DNA from: Geothrix rubra
GTDB lineage: Bacteria > Acidobacteriota > Holophagae > Holophagales > Holophagaceae
NCBI RefSeq assembly: GCF_030268065.1
Contig: NZ_BSDD01000001.1
Coordinates: forward strand, 62,001 to 126,000
DNA: 64,000 nt
Direction: 5' to 3'
A program made the translations under genes and the position numbers. Positions 38,265 through 46,635 of the stretch are shown here, one piece after another (positions within the stretch are counted from its first letter, which is position 1; each line of letters opens with the position of its first letter). Under the pieces are notes generated by a model that searched no databases, was not told where the DNA came from, and saw only the letters and a list, made by a program, of their open reading frames with translations.

Positions 38265-38299
38265 GGTTCGACGGCAAGGACAAGCTCAAGCAGCATTGA
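38265..38299 (+). repeat. Second extra copy of the secDF 3' end
   Basis: A shorter copy covers the last ten codons and stop (FDGKDKLKQH). It differs from the gene end by one silent change (Leu CTG/CTC, shared with the first copy) and one replacement near its left edge (Gly to Asp). It is followed by a GC-rich hairpin (38305-38325) and the strong terminator at 38331-38365, the position expected for the original gene end. Confidence 0.88.
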
Positions 38300-38330
38300 T
38301 CCGGCCGCGGAGCTGCGCTCCGCGGGTACC

Positions 38331-38365
38331 AAAGAAGAAGCCCGGCAATGCCGGGCTTCTTCTTT
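38331..38365. terminator. Strong bidirectional terminator
   Basis: A perfect 16-bp stem (AAAGAAGAAGCCCGGC with its complement, loop AAT) lies between the secDF tail array and the end of the S9 peptidase gene. The A-rich and T-rich flanks make it usable in both directions. Confidence 0.92.
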
Positions 38366-38382
38366 GCGGGAAGGGCAAGGGC

Positions 38383-39414
38383 CTATTTCAAATGCCTCTC
38401 CAGGAAGGCGTAGATGTCCTTCCGGGATTCCCGGGCCAGGGTGGTGTCGATGCGGTTGAAGCTGTGGCCGCCGGGGGCGTCGGGGTAGATGCGGTACTCG
38501 AAGGTCTTGCCGGCGGCCTGGAGGGCGCGGATGAGGGATTCCACCTCCACCACGTTCACGTCCCGGTCGTTGGTGGTGCTGTGGACGAGCAGGGGGGTGT
38601 GGAGCTTCTGGACGTTCCACACGGGGCTGCGGCGGCGGTACTCGTCCACGGCGTCCTTGGGCTCCTTGCCGATGTGGTACTTGGCGGAGAACTCGGCCAC
38701 GTAGTCCTGGCCCAGGTAGCCCAGGCGCAGGATGAGGTCCGATACGGGCACGCCGGCGTAGGCGGCGGCGAACTTCTCGGGGTGGTCGAAGACGGCCATG
38801 AGGGCGATGAGGCCGCCGTGGCTCCAGCCCACGATGGCACAGCGCTTCGGGTCCACGGGCAGGTGCTCCACGGCCCAGTCCCGGCCGGCCACCACGTCGT
38901 CGATCTCCAGGCCGCCGTAGTCGATGGCCTCGTAGAAGGACCGGCCGTAGCCCGTGGAGCCCCGGTAGTCCGGGGCGATCACGATGTAGCCCCGGTCGAG
39001 CATCTCCCGCACGATGTGGACGTGGTAGGTGCCGAAGTCCCCGTGGACGCCCCCGTGGGGCAGCACGATGAGGGGGAGCTTCCGGTCCTTGGGGGCGTTC
39101 CGCGGCATGAAGACGTACTGCTGGATCTTCAGGGGGTGGCGCTCGTTCCGGATGCCGTAGGTCTCCTCGCCCTTGGGATTCGGCGGGCCCGTGTACGTCA
39201 CCTTGTCCACCACGGCCACGTCGGCGAGGCGCTGGAACCAGAGCTGGTCGTCCGCGGCCTTCCGCAGCGTGTCGAGCTCCCACTGGAGGCCGGAGACCTG
39301 GGCTTCCATCCGTTTCAGGCGATCCTCCCCGGCGGGGGCCTGGGCGGACAGGGAAGAGGTCACCGGGAGGGCCAGCACAAGCAGGGCCGCCGCCTGGAGG
39401 ATCGGTGCGCGCAT
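38383..39414 (-). CDS. Exported prolyl-oligopeptidase-type serine hydrolase (S9 family)
   Basis: This 343-residue alpha/beta hydrolase has a signal peptide (ILQAAALLVLALPVTSSLSA), a short coiled region and the S9 catalytic fold. The nucleophile lies in GWSHGG (Ser198), the acid probably in TNDRDV (Asp285) and the base in GGHSFN (His317). The beta-propeller that usually gates S9 peptidases is missing, so it may act on small peptides or esters. It is a single-gene unit with its end facing the secDF terminator. Confidence 0.85.
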   Translation of the reverse strand: MRAPILQAAALLVLALPVTSSLSAQAPAGEDRLKRMEAQVSGLQWELDTLRKAADDQLWFQRLADVAVVDKVTYTGPPNPKGEETYGIRNERHPLKIQQYVFMPRNAPKDRKLPLIVLPHGGVHGDFGTYHVHIVREMLDRGYIVIAPDYRGSTGYGRSFYEAIDYGGLEIDDVVAGRDWAVEHLPVDPKRCAIVGWSHGGLIALMAVFDHPEKFAAAYAGVPVSDLILRLGYLGQDYVAEFSAKYHIGKEPKDAVDEYRRRSPVWNVQKLHTPLLVHSTTNDRDVNVVEVESLIRALQAAGKTFEYRIYPDAPGGHSFNRIDTTLARESRKDIYAFLERHLK

Positions 39415-39476
39415 GGGTGCCTCGCAGGAACGATGTCGGCTACGAGCCTACGCCAAATAGCCTCGCAAGGCGAGGC

Positions 39477-40367
39477 TCAGCCTTCCCAGCTCACCCAGCC
39501 GGCTCGCCCCGGGATGTCCCGGCGCGCGACGGCCTTCGCCGGCGGGTTCGCGGCCTTCAACTCGGGCAGCCACTCCGCGTGGGTGCGGGCCACCACGCCC
39601 CGGGCCCGGAGGCCCCCCAGGAAGGCGTCGAAGGTCTCGAAGAGGGCGCCGCCCTCCACCTCGGTGTGCAGGGCGTAGACGTTCAGGGCGTCCTCGCGCA
39701 CCAGATCCCAGACCTCCTGGTTCACCTGGGCCGGCGTGCGGCCCTCCAGGCCCAACAGTTCGTCCAGGGTGGGCAGGGTGGTGGGCACCTGGAGCGTCTT
39801 CAGGGTCCTGCCGTTCACGATGGGGAAGAAGGGCGCGGTGCCGCGGCAGTCCCCGGCGTAGTCGAGGCCGTAGGCCTCCTGCAGCTCCAGGGTGGTGTCG
39901 TTGCAGCGCCAGGCGGGGCTCACGGCCCCGCGGGCCTTCTCGCCGAAGACGGTCCCGTAGGCCTCATGGGCCCGGGCGTACCAGTCGGACAGCCACTGCC
40001 GGGACTTCCGGTCCAGCAGGTCGTGGTACTGCACGTGGTCCCAGGCATGGATGCCCACCTCGTGGCCGGCCTCCCTCGCCTGGCGCATCTCCGCGGCGGC
40101 CCGCTTCCAGATGGTGGGGGCGGGCAGCAGGACGCCGTACATCATCGTCTTGAAGCCGTACAGCTTCGCCGCGTTGGTGCGGCGCATCTTGGCCAGGAAG
40201 CCCCTGCGGAAGATGCGGCGGAGGGCCTTGCCGCTGTTGTCCGGACCGAAGCTGAAGTAGAAGCTGGCGCGCATCCCGTGCTTGTCCAGGAGGCGGAGCA
40301 GCGTGGGGATGCCCCGGATGGAGCCCTCCAGGGTATCGACGTCCACGCGGAGCGAAATGGCCTTCAT
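39477..40367 (-). CDS. arnD: ArnD-like polysaccharide deacetylase (lipid A/undecaprenol-linked sugar deformylase)
   Basis: The 296-residue protein resembles ArnD, which removes the formyl group from undecaprenyl-phosphate 4-formamido-arabinose on the way to aminoarabinose-modified lipid A. Features are the N-terminal RVDVDT metal aspartates, FYFSFGPDNSGKAL, and the HEVGIHAWDH motif (near 103) with metal histidines. No other arn genes are in the window, so a related deacetylation of another lipid-linked sugar is possible. It overlaps the upstream PilZ gene by four bases (ATGA). Confidence 0.75.
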   Translation of the reverse strand: MKAISLRVDVDTLEGSIRGIPTLLRLLDKHGMRASFYFSFGPDNSGKALRRIFRRGFLAKMRRTNAAKLYGFKTMMYGVLLPAPTIWKRAAAEMRQAREAGHEVGIHAWDHVQYHDLLDRKSRQWLSDWYARAHEAYGTVFGEKARGAVSPAWRCNDTTLELQEAYGLDYAGDCRGTAPFFPIVNGRTLKTLQVPTTLPTLDELLGLEGRTPAQVNQEVWDLVREDALNVYALHTEVEGGALFETFDAFLGGLRARGVVARTHAEWLPELKAANPPAKAVARRDIPGRAGWVSWEG

Positions 40368-41062
40368 TCCCCGTCCTGCCGGAAGCGCTGGCTCCGGTCC
40401 ATGCGCCGGGCCTGGATGAAGCGGCGCATGGGCTCCAGGTCCCCCTCGGCCCCCGGCTGCAGCACGATGCCCAGGCGGGTGGGATGATCCTGGCCCTCCA
40501 GGATCGTGAGGTGCCGCACCTCACCCGTGCAGTGCAGGGGGATGCCGCCGGGCAGGGTGGCGTGGATCTCGATGGGCGTGTGGAGGTCCACCATGAAGAC
40601 GTCGGGGAAGGCCAGGCCCGCGCCGGTTTCAGTGAGGTTCACCAGGAGGGCTTCCCGGGCCTTCCCGCCCAGGCGCACCTGGACCTGGAGGGGGGCCTGT
40701 TCCGGGGCCGCCACGCGGACGTCCGCGCGCCGGTGGAGCCGCGCGTCCTGGGGCCAGCCGAGGCGCAGGCGGGCGGTCCCGCCGTCGCGCTGGGCGATGG
40801 ACAGGAGCTCGGCATCGAGGGAGAGCAGCTCGCTGCCGATCAGGATGGACAGCGTGGCCGGTCCGCCGGTGGCGGGCACCTGGTCCCTGGGCCGGATGCC
40901 CTCGACGTCGAGGGTCTCCCCGGGTTCGAAGGCCACCAGGCGCAGGTCCCCGAGGAGCCGGGGGCTGCCCTCGGGGCGCAGGCTGGCGGGGGCCTGCGTC
41001 TCCACGGCCTCCTGCAGGAGCTGGTGGAGGGCGAGATCGGTGAGGGTGGCCCCGCTGGCCAT
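40364..41062 (-). CDS. PilZ-domain protein, likely cyclic-di-GMP effector
   Basis: The 232-residue protein has an N-terminal YcgR-like barrel and a C-terminal PilZ domain. The cyclic-di-GMP site is visible: HRRADVRV supplies the RxxxR arginines (near 123-130) and NLTETGAGLAF the second motif. It is translationally coupled to the downstream arnD-like gene, hinting that cyclic-di-GMP could affect envelope sugar modification. A purine-rich AAGGAACCTCC precedes ATG 41062; the frame runs open further upstream without family similarity. Confidence 0.8.
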   Translation of the reverse strand: MASGATLTDLALHQLLQEAVETQAPASLRPEGSPRLLGDLRLVAFEPGETLDVEGIRPRDQVPATGGPATLSILIGSELLSLDAELLSIAQRDGGTARLRLGWPQDARLHRRADVRVAAPEQAPLQVQVRLGGKAREALLVNLTETGAGLAFPDVFMVDLHTPIEIHATLPGGIPLHCTGEVRHLTILEGQDHPTRLGIVLQPGAEGDLEPMRRFIQARRMDRSQRFRQDGE

Positions 41063-41073
41063 GGAGGTTCCTT

Positions 41074-41814
41074 TCAAATGCCCTGCGCGAGCCGATCCGC
41101 GAGGTTGGCGTGCAGTCCCGCGGCGAGGATGGCCCGCGCGGCGCCCTTCACATCGTACTCCAGACGGTGCAGCCGCACACGGCGGCGCTTGGGATCGTAG
41201 GTGAGGAAGGAGACGCGCGGATCCCGGTCCCGGGGCTGCCCCACGGACCCCGGGTTCACCAGGTAGCGGCAGTGGGGCTGCAGGGAGAACCATTCGCCGG
41301 GCTGGAGGGAGATCCAGTTGAGCTGGCCGCGCGATTCGTCCAGCTCGAAGCAGCCCGGCAGGTGGGTGTGGCCGAAGAAGCAGAGCTGGCCCTCGAAGGC
41401 GTCGAAGGCCTGGCCGATCTCGCGGATGTGGAGGAGGTAGGCGTCCTCGTCCATGGGTGACCCGTGGGAGATCTGGTAGTCCTCGCCCACCCAGAGGGGA
41501 CCCCGCGGCAGCTCGGACAGGAACCGCCAGTTGTCCTGCCGCAGCCGTTCGCGCGTCCAGTCCGCCGCCTGCCGGGCGGGGAGGCTGAAGGTGCCGTCCT
41601 GCTCCAGGCCGGCACAGACCTTGTCATGGTTGCCCCGGACCACGAAGCGCGGCCGCAGCTCCCGCACGCGGTCCAGCAGCTGGTTGGGGTTGGCGCCGTA
41701 GCCGACCAGGTCGCCCAGGAGGATGAACCGGTGGATCGCCCGCCGCCGGGCGAAGCGCAGCACGGCGCGGAGGGCATGCAGGTTGGAATGCAGATCGGAG
41801 AGGATCAGGTCCAC
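41074..41814 (-). CDS. Metallophosphoesterase (calcineurin-like)
   Basis: The 246-residue cytoplasmic protein has the dinuclear-metal motifs of the calcineurin-like family: SDLHSN (near 6), GDLVGYGANP (near 35), GNHDK (near 62), then GSPMDEDA and GHTHLPG. It resembles the YfcE/Saf-type phosphodiesterases acting on nucleotides or dinucleotides; the substrate is not clear. The GTG start at 41814 opens directly on the first metal motif; the frame continues upstream through the ThiE-AroK gene as a shadow. It lies 11 bases upstream of the PilZ gene. Confidence 0.8.
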   Translation of the reverse strand: MDLILSDLHSNLHALRAVLRFARRRAIHRFILLGDLVGYGANPNQLLDRVRELRPRFVVRGNHDKVCAGLEQDGTFSLPARQAADWTRERLRQDNWRFLSELPRGPLWVGEDYQISHGSPMDEDAYLLHIREIGQAFDAFEGQLCFFGHTHLPGCFELDESRGQLNWISLQPGEWFSLQPHCRYLVNPGSVGQPRDRDPRVSFLTYDPKRRRVRLHRLEYDVKGAARAILAAGLHANLADRLAQGI

Positions 41815-41831
41815 GGAGGCTCGGGGGTTGA

Positions 41832-42980
41832 TCAGGATTCTAGCAAGGTCGAGGCCAATTCCCCCGGTTCCCGTCCGAAGGGCAGGAGCATGGGGACTTC
41901 GGACCAGGCCGGTGTCCGGGCGGCCCAGCGGGCCATGAAGGCCGCGCGGTCCTGGGCGAGGGGCCGGGCAGGATCCTGGCCGGCCCGGGCCCAGGCCCGC
42001 GCGGGGGTCTCGGCCAGCCAGAGCGGCTGGAAGCCCCGGTCCGCCACGACCTGCCGCGAGGCGGGGTCCTCCCAGGCGCCGCCACCCAGGGCGACGACGG
42101 CGGGGCGGTCCAGGAGGCGGGCGAGGGTGGTCCGCTCCAGGTGCCGGAAGGCGGCCTCGCCGGCTTCCGCGAAGAGGGCGGCGATGGGTTTTCCCGCCTC
42201 GGCCTCCACGGCGCCGTCCAGGTCGGCGAAGGGCAGGTCGAGCCGGCGGGCGAGGTCCCGCCCGAGGGTGGTCTTGCCCGCGCCGCTGCCGCCCACCAGG
42301 ACCAGGCCCTGGCCGTGGCGGAAGGGGGGGCGGGCCTTCCAGCGGGCCCGCTGGACCGCCCAGCCGAGGGCGGCGGGGTCCGCGGCCCGGTGGAGGGCGC
42401 CCACCATGGCCAGGGACTCCGCCCCGGCCGCGAAGCAGGCCGGGGCGTCCGCCGCTTCCAGGCCGCCGATGGCGATGGGGGTCAGCCCCTGCCGGCGCAG
42501 GGCCGCGCAACCCGCCGCCAGGCCCCCGGGGCCGATGGGTGCGGCGTGGTCGCCCTTGGTCGCGGTGCCGCGGAAGGGGCCCACGCCCGCGTGGTCGCAG
42601 GCGGGATCCACGGCCTCCCACTCCGCGGGCCCGTGGGTGGAGGCGCCCAGGTGGCAGCCCGCCAGCCCCGGAAGCCGCCGGGCCTCCGCCGCCGGCAGGT
42701 CCCCCTGGCCCAGGTGGAGGCCCCAGGGAGCCAGGCCCTCCCGGGCCGCAAGGACGGCAAGATCGGCCCTGTCGTTCACGCAGATCCAGGGCCATCTGCC
42801 ATTTGCGGCGGATTCCGCCAGGGCCTTGCGGAGCTCCTCCCACTGGGCCGAGGGTCCCAGGGGCTTGCCCCGGAACTGGACCAGGGGGAAGCCCGCCGCC
42901 CCGAGGCGCCGGATCTGCTCCGACAGGGGTTCGGGGCGCGTGGCATCGGTGATGGGGTAGAGCGGCGGCAGCTGGAGCAT
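41832..42980 (-). CDS. Thiamine-phosphate synthase / shikimate kinase fusion
   Basis: This 382-residue protein joins two unrelated enzymes. Residues 1-205 are ThiE-like, with VQFRGK, VNDRADLA, GLHLGQGD, GVGPF...TATKGD and IAIGGL, all family core motifs for joining the thiazole and pyrimidine halves of thiamine. Residues about 226-382 are an AroK/AroL shikimate kinase: P-loop GGSGAGKTT (230-238), FADLDG, GEAAFRHLE, ALGGGA and the lid arginine in ARPL. Both halves look complete and probably active. aroB lies 4 kb away on the other strand, so the shikimate link is not accidental. I know of no common family with this fusion. Confidence 0.83.
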   Translation of the reverse strand: MLQLPPLYPITDATRPEPLSEQIRRLGAAGFPLVQFRGKPLGPSAQWEELRKALAESAANGRWPWICVNDRADLAVLAAREGLAPWGLHLGQGDLPAAEARRLPGLAGCHLGASTHGPAEWEAVDPACDHAGVGPFRGTATKGDHAAPIGPGGLAAGCAALRRQGLTPIAIGGLEAADAPACFAAGAESLAMVGALHRAADPAALGWAVQRARWKARPPFRHGQGLVLVGGSGAGKTTLGRDLARRLDLPFADLDGAVEAEAGKPIAALFAEAGEAAFRHLERTTLARLLDRPAVVALGGGAWEDPASRQVVADRGFQPLWLAETPARAWARAGQDPARPLAQDRAAFMARWAARTPAWSEVPMLLPFGREPGELASTLLES

Positions 42981-42989
42981 GGGTCCAGT

Positions 42990-44777
42990 CTAGGCGGCTT
43001 CCCCTTCCGCGAACTGCAACCGCACGAGCTTGGCGTAGACGCCGTCCTGGGCCAGGAGGCTGTCGTGGGTGCCGCGCTCCACCAGGGTGCCCTGGTCCAT
43101 CACCCAGATCTCGTCGGCGTCGCGGATGGTGGAAAGGCGGTGGGCGATGGTGAAGGTGGTGAGGCGGTGGCTGACGCGCTCGATGACCGTCTGGATCTTC
43201 GACTCCGTCTCGGAGTCGATGTTGGCCGTGGCCTCGTCCAGCAGGAGGATGGCAGGCTCCTGGTAGAGCATCCGGGCGAAGGCGAGGAGCTGGCGCTCGC
43301 CGGCGCTGAGCTTCTGGCCCCGCTCGCCCACCTGGGTCTCCAGGCCCTGGGGCAGGCGGGACACCAGGTCCCGCAGCTGGCTCTGCTCCAGCACGGAGGC
43401 CAGCCGGGCCTCGTCGTGGGGGCGGTCCAGCAGGATGTTCTCCCGCAGGCTGCCGGAGAAGACGAAGACATCCTGGAGCACCAGCCCGAAGAGCCCGCGG
43501 AGGTCGCGGAGGCGCAGGTTCCGGGCATCCTCGCCGTCCACGGTGATCCGGCCCTGGTGGGGATCGTAGAAGCGCATGAGGAGGTTGATGAGCGTGCTCT
43601 TGCCGGCGCCCGTGTGGCCCACCACCGCCACCCGGCGGCCCCTGGGGATCACGCCGCTGAGGCCCCGCACCACCTGCCGTCCACCCGCGTCGTAGGCGAA
43701 GGTGACGTCCTCCAGGCGGATCTCCCGCTGGAAGGTCGGGGCCTTGGCCTCCGGCGCCTCGGGGATCTCCTCCCGGTTGTCAAGCAGGCGGAAGATGCGT
43801 TCGCTCGAGGCCAGGGCCGTCTGCATCACGTTGTAGCGCTCCGCCAGTTCCCGGATGGGCCGGAAGAACCGCGCGGACTGCTGGATGAAGGCGAAGAGGA
43901 GGCCCCAGGTGATGGCGCCGGCCTTGAGCTTGAAGCCCGCGTAGAAGATGAGGGCCGCCAGGGTGCCCGAAGTGATGAACTCCACCACGGGGAAGAACAC
44001 GGCGTAGGCGAAGATGGTGCGGAGGAAGGCGTCGAGGTAGTCCTGGTTCAGCCGCTTGAATTCCCCCTCGCTGCGGGCCTCCTGGGCGTTCACCTGGACC
44101 AGCCCCATGCCGGAGATCTGCTCCTGGAGGTAGGCGTTGATGGCGGCGTAGCGCCGCTGGGTCTCCCGGAAGGCCTCGCCGGCCCGCCGCCGGAAGATCT
44201 CCGTGGCCGCCAGCAGGAAGGGCAGGATGCCCAGGGCGACGAGGGCCATGCTGGCGTTCGTCCAGAACATCCATCCGACGATGGCCAGGAGGGACATGGC
44301 GTCGCCCACGATGGCCACGAAGCCCGAGGCGAACATCTCGTTCAGGTTCTGCACGTCGCTGGTGACGCGGGTCATCAGCCGGCCCACGGGGTTGCGGTGG
44401 AAGAAGTGGGTGCTGCGGCCCATGAGGTGGGTGAAGAGCTGGACCCGCAGGTCCACCATGGCCTTCTGGCCCACCCAGGCCAGCAGGTAGTAGCGCAGGA
44501 AGCTGACGATGAAGCCGCCCACCAGCACGCCGACGAAGCCTGCCAGCAGCGGGGCGGCGCCGCGCAGGCTGCCGTGGTCCATGAAGCGGTTGATGAGCCG
44601 GAGGGTGAGTTCCGAGGGCATCACCTCCAGGAAGGCGCCGGTGGCCATGAGCAGGAGCAGGGCGGCCAGGGCCGGCCAGTAGGGCCGGATGTAGCCCGCC
44701 AGCCGCCAGAGCAGCGCATGGCGCAGGGGGCGCTCGTCCACCTGGTCCGGCTGGAAGAAGGCTTCCTGTTCCGACAT
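42990..44777 (-). CDS. ABC-type exporter (MsbA/multidrug-like half transporter)
   Basis: The 595-residue protein has an N-terminal six-helix membrane domain (about 28-320) and a C-terminal ATPase with P-loop GHTGAGKST, signature LSAGERQ, Walker B ILLLDEAT and switch AHRLST. It is a type-IV half exporter working as a homodimer or with a partner; candidates are lipids, drugs or peptides. The stop lies nine bases before the ThiE-AroK gene start on the same strand, so they may be co-transcribed. A divergent M28 peptidase gene starts 90 bases away. Confidence 0.88.
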   Translation of the reverse strand: MSEQEAFFQPDQVDERPLRHALLWRLAGYIRPYWPALAALLLLMATGAFLEVMPSELTLRLINRFMDHGSLRGAAPLLAGFVGVLVGGFIVSFLRYYLLAWVGQKAMVDLRVQLFTHLMGRSTHFFHRNPVGRLMTRVTSDVQNLNEMFASGFVAIVGDAMSLLAIVGWMFWTNASMALVALGILPFLLAATEIFRRRAGEAFRETQRRYAAINAYLQEQISGMGLVQVNAQEARSEGEFKRLNQDYLDAFLRTIFAYAVFFPVVEFITSGTLAALIFYAGFKLKAGAITWGLLFAFIQQSARFFRPIRELAERYNVMQTALASSERIFRLLDNREEIPEAPEAKAPTFQREIRLEDVTFAYDAGGRQVVRGLSGVIPRGRRVAVVGHTGAGKSTLINLLMRFYDPHQGRITVDGEDARNLRLRDLRGLFGLVLQDVFVFSGSLRENILLDRPHDEARLASVLEQSQLRDLVSRLPQGLETQVGERGQKLSAGERQLLAFARMLYQEPAILLLDEATANIDSETESKIQTVIERVSHRLTTFTIAHRLSTIRDADEIWVMDQGTLVERGTHDSLLAQDGVYAKLVRLQFAEGEAA

Positions 44778-44867
44778 GAGGCCATTCTCCCACAGGCCCG
44801 GCCCTGGCGGTCCCCTCGGGACGGATCCGCCCCGCGCCGGTAAAGTACAGGCAGGCAAGGAGTGGCC

Positions 44868-46634
44868 ATGCGCCCATGGAAGTCCCTGGTGTTCATCCCC
44901 GCGCTGGCGGCGCTCCTGGCGGGCCAGACGCCCGCGGACGCCCCCGCCCGGGTGGAGGCCCGGCTCCGCAGGGACGTCACGTTCCTCGCCTCGCCTGAGT
45001 TGAAGGGACGCGGGAACGGCTACCCGGAGCTGGAACAGGCGGCGGCCCGCGTCGCCGGCGAACTCCGGGCCCTGGGCCTCCGGACCACCCTCCAGCGCTT
45101 CCCCTTCCTGGCCCGCGTGACGCGGAGGCAGGCCAGCGCCCAGCTCGCCCGGGGCGAGGATGTCTTCAGCCTGGCCTGGGGGAAGGACATCGAGGCCTAC
45201 GGCTTCAGCGCGGACGGGGCGTTCCGCAACAAGCCGCTTGCCTTCGTGGGCTTCGGCCTCCAGGTGCCGGGCGGCTACGACGACCTGGCCGGCATCGACC
45301 TGAAGGACCACGTGGCGGTGATCGCCCGGACCGTGCCCGATCTTCCGGCCTTCGCCCACCTGGGCCGGGGCGACCGCAGCCTCGTCACGCGGATCAAGCG
45401 GCTGGAAGCCGCCCATGCGGAGGCGGTGGTGGTGCTGGAGGACGGCCCCCTGCATCCGCCCCAGCGCGAGGAGGGCCCGGCCCGGCTGGACCTGCCCGTG
45501 CTGGCGATGACGCCGGCGGCCCTGGCGCCGGCCTGCGAGGATCTCGCCGCCCGCCTCCAGAAGCTCCGGGAGACCGGCCAGCCCCAGAGCCGGGACTACA
45601 TCTACGCGCCCTGGAGCACGCTCTCCCTGGACCTGAAGCTGCGGCGCATCGAGGCGAAGGTGCCGAACGTGGTGGCCGTCCTCCCGGGCCGGGATCCCAA
45701 GCTGCGCGGCGAGTACATCGCCGTCGGCGCCCACCTGGACCACCTCGGGCTCGGGGAGCGCCACAGCCTGGGCGGCGCGGCGGCGCGGGGAGAGGTGCAC
45801 CCCGGCGCCGACGACAACGCCTCCGGGACCGCCATGGTCCTCGAGCTGGCCCGGGAGCTGAAGCGGGCCCGGCCCCGCCGCTCGATCCTGCTCATGGCCT
45901 ACGGCGGGGAGGAGGAGGGCCTGCTGGGCTCCCAGTACTGGGTGCAGCACCCGACGCAGCCTCTGGCTTCCGTGAAGTTCATGGTCAACTTCGACATGGT
46001 GGGCCGGCTGGATCCCAAGGCCCCGCGCCTGATGATGGGCGGGCTCGGCGCGCCGAAGGCCGCCGTGGAGGCCGCGGAGAAGCTGGCGCCGAAGGCCTTC
46101 GCCATCACCGCTGACATCGGCGCCGCCGTGGGCGGCTCCGACCACATGAGCTTCGCCCAGGCGAAGATCCCCACCTTCTTCTTCTTCACCGGTCTCCATG
46201 GGGACTACCACCGGCCATCGGACACGGCGGACCGCATCGACTTCGCGGGCATGGCCGAGCTGGCCGCCTACGGACGGGCGGTGGTCCTCCAGCTCGCGGA
46301 CGGGACGACGGTGCCGGCCTTCGACCCCGAGACGGCGAAGCTCCCCTCGAAGGGGAACGGCGGGCCCATGCGCATCGCCTTCGGATCCATCCCGGACTAT
46401 GCGGACAACGCGAAGGGCTTCCGGATCAACGGCGTCTCGAAGGGGTCCACGGCGGAAGCCATCGGGCTCCAGGCCGGCGACGTCCTCACGCGGTTCGGGG
46501 ATCGGCCCATCAAGGACATCTACGATTTCATGGGTGCCCTGGGCGCCTACAAGCCGGGCGACAAGGCTGTCATCCAGTGGCTCCGAGGGGACCGGCCCAT
46601 GCAGGCCGAGGCCACCCTCCGGGGGAGGGACTGA
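44868..46634 (+). CDS. Exported M28-family aminopeptidase with C-terminal PDZ domain
   Basis: The 588-residue zinc peptidase has a signal peptide (SLVFIPALAALLAG), a PA-type insert, and the M28 core with two-metal ligands GAHLDHLG, DDNASG, GGEEEGLLGS, VNFDMVGRL and a late HGDYHRPSD histidine. A PDZ domain closes the protein (VSKGSTAEAIGLQAGDVLTRFG). It probably trims peptides in the periplasm. ATG 44868 has AAGGAG five bases upstream and is preferred over an in-frame GTG two codons earlier. aroB starts right after its stop. Confidence 0.88.
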   Translation: MRPWKSLVFIPALAALLAGQTPADAPARVEARLRRDVTFLASPELKGRGNGYPELEQAAARVAGELRALGLRTTLQRFPFLARVTRRQASAQLARGEDVFSLAWGKDIEAYGFSADGAFRNKPLAFVGFGLQVPGGYDDLAGIDLKDHVAVIARTVPDLPAFAHLGRGDRSLVTRIKRLEAAHAEAVVVLEDGPLHPPQREEGPARLDLPVLAMTPAALAPACEDLAARLQKLRETGQPQSRDYIYAPWSTLSLDLKLRRIEAKVPNVVAVLPGRDPKLRGEYIAVGAHLDHLGLGERHSLGGAAARGEVHPGADDNASGTAMVLELARELKRARPRRSILLMAYGGEEEGLLGSQYWVQHPTQPLASVKFMVNFDMVGRLDPKAPRLMMGGLGAPKAAVEAAEKLAPKAFAITADIGAAVGGSDHMSFAQAKIPTFFFFTGLHGDYHRPSDTADRIDFAGMAELAAYGRAVVLQLADGTTVPAFDPETAKLPSKGNGGPMRIAFGSIPDYADNAKGFRINGVSKGSTAEAIGLQAGDVLTRFGDRPIKDIYDFMGALGAYKPGDKAVIQWLRGDRPMQAEATLRGRD

Positions 46635-46635
46635 C

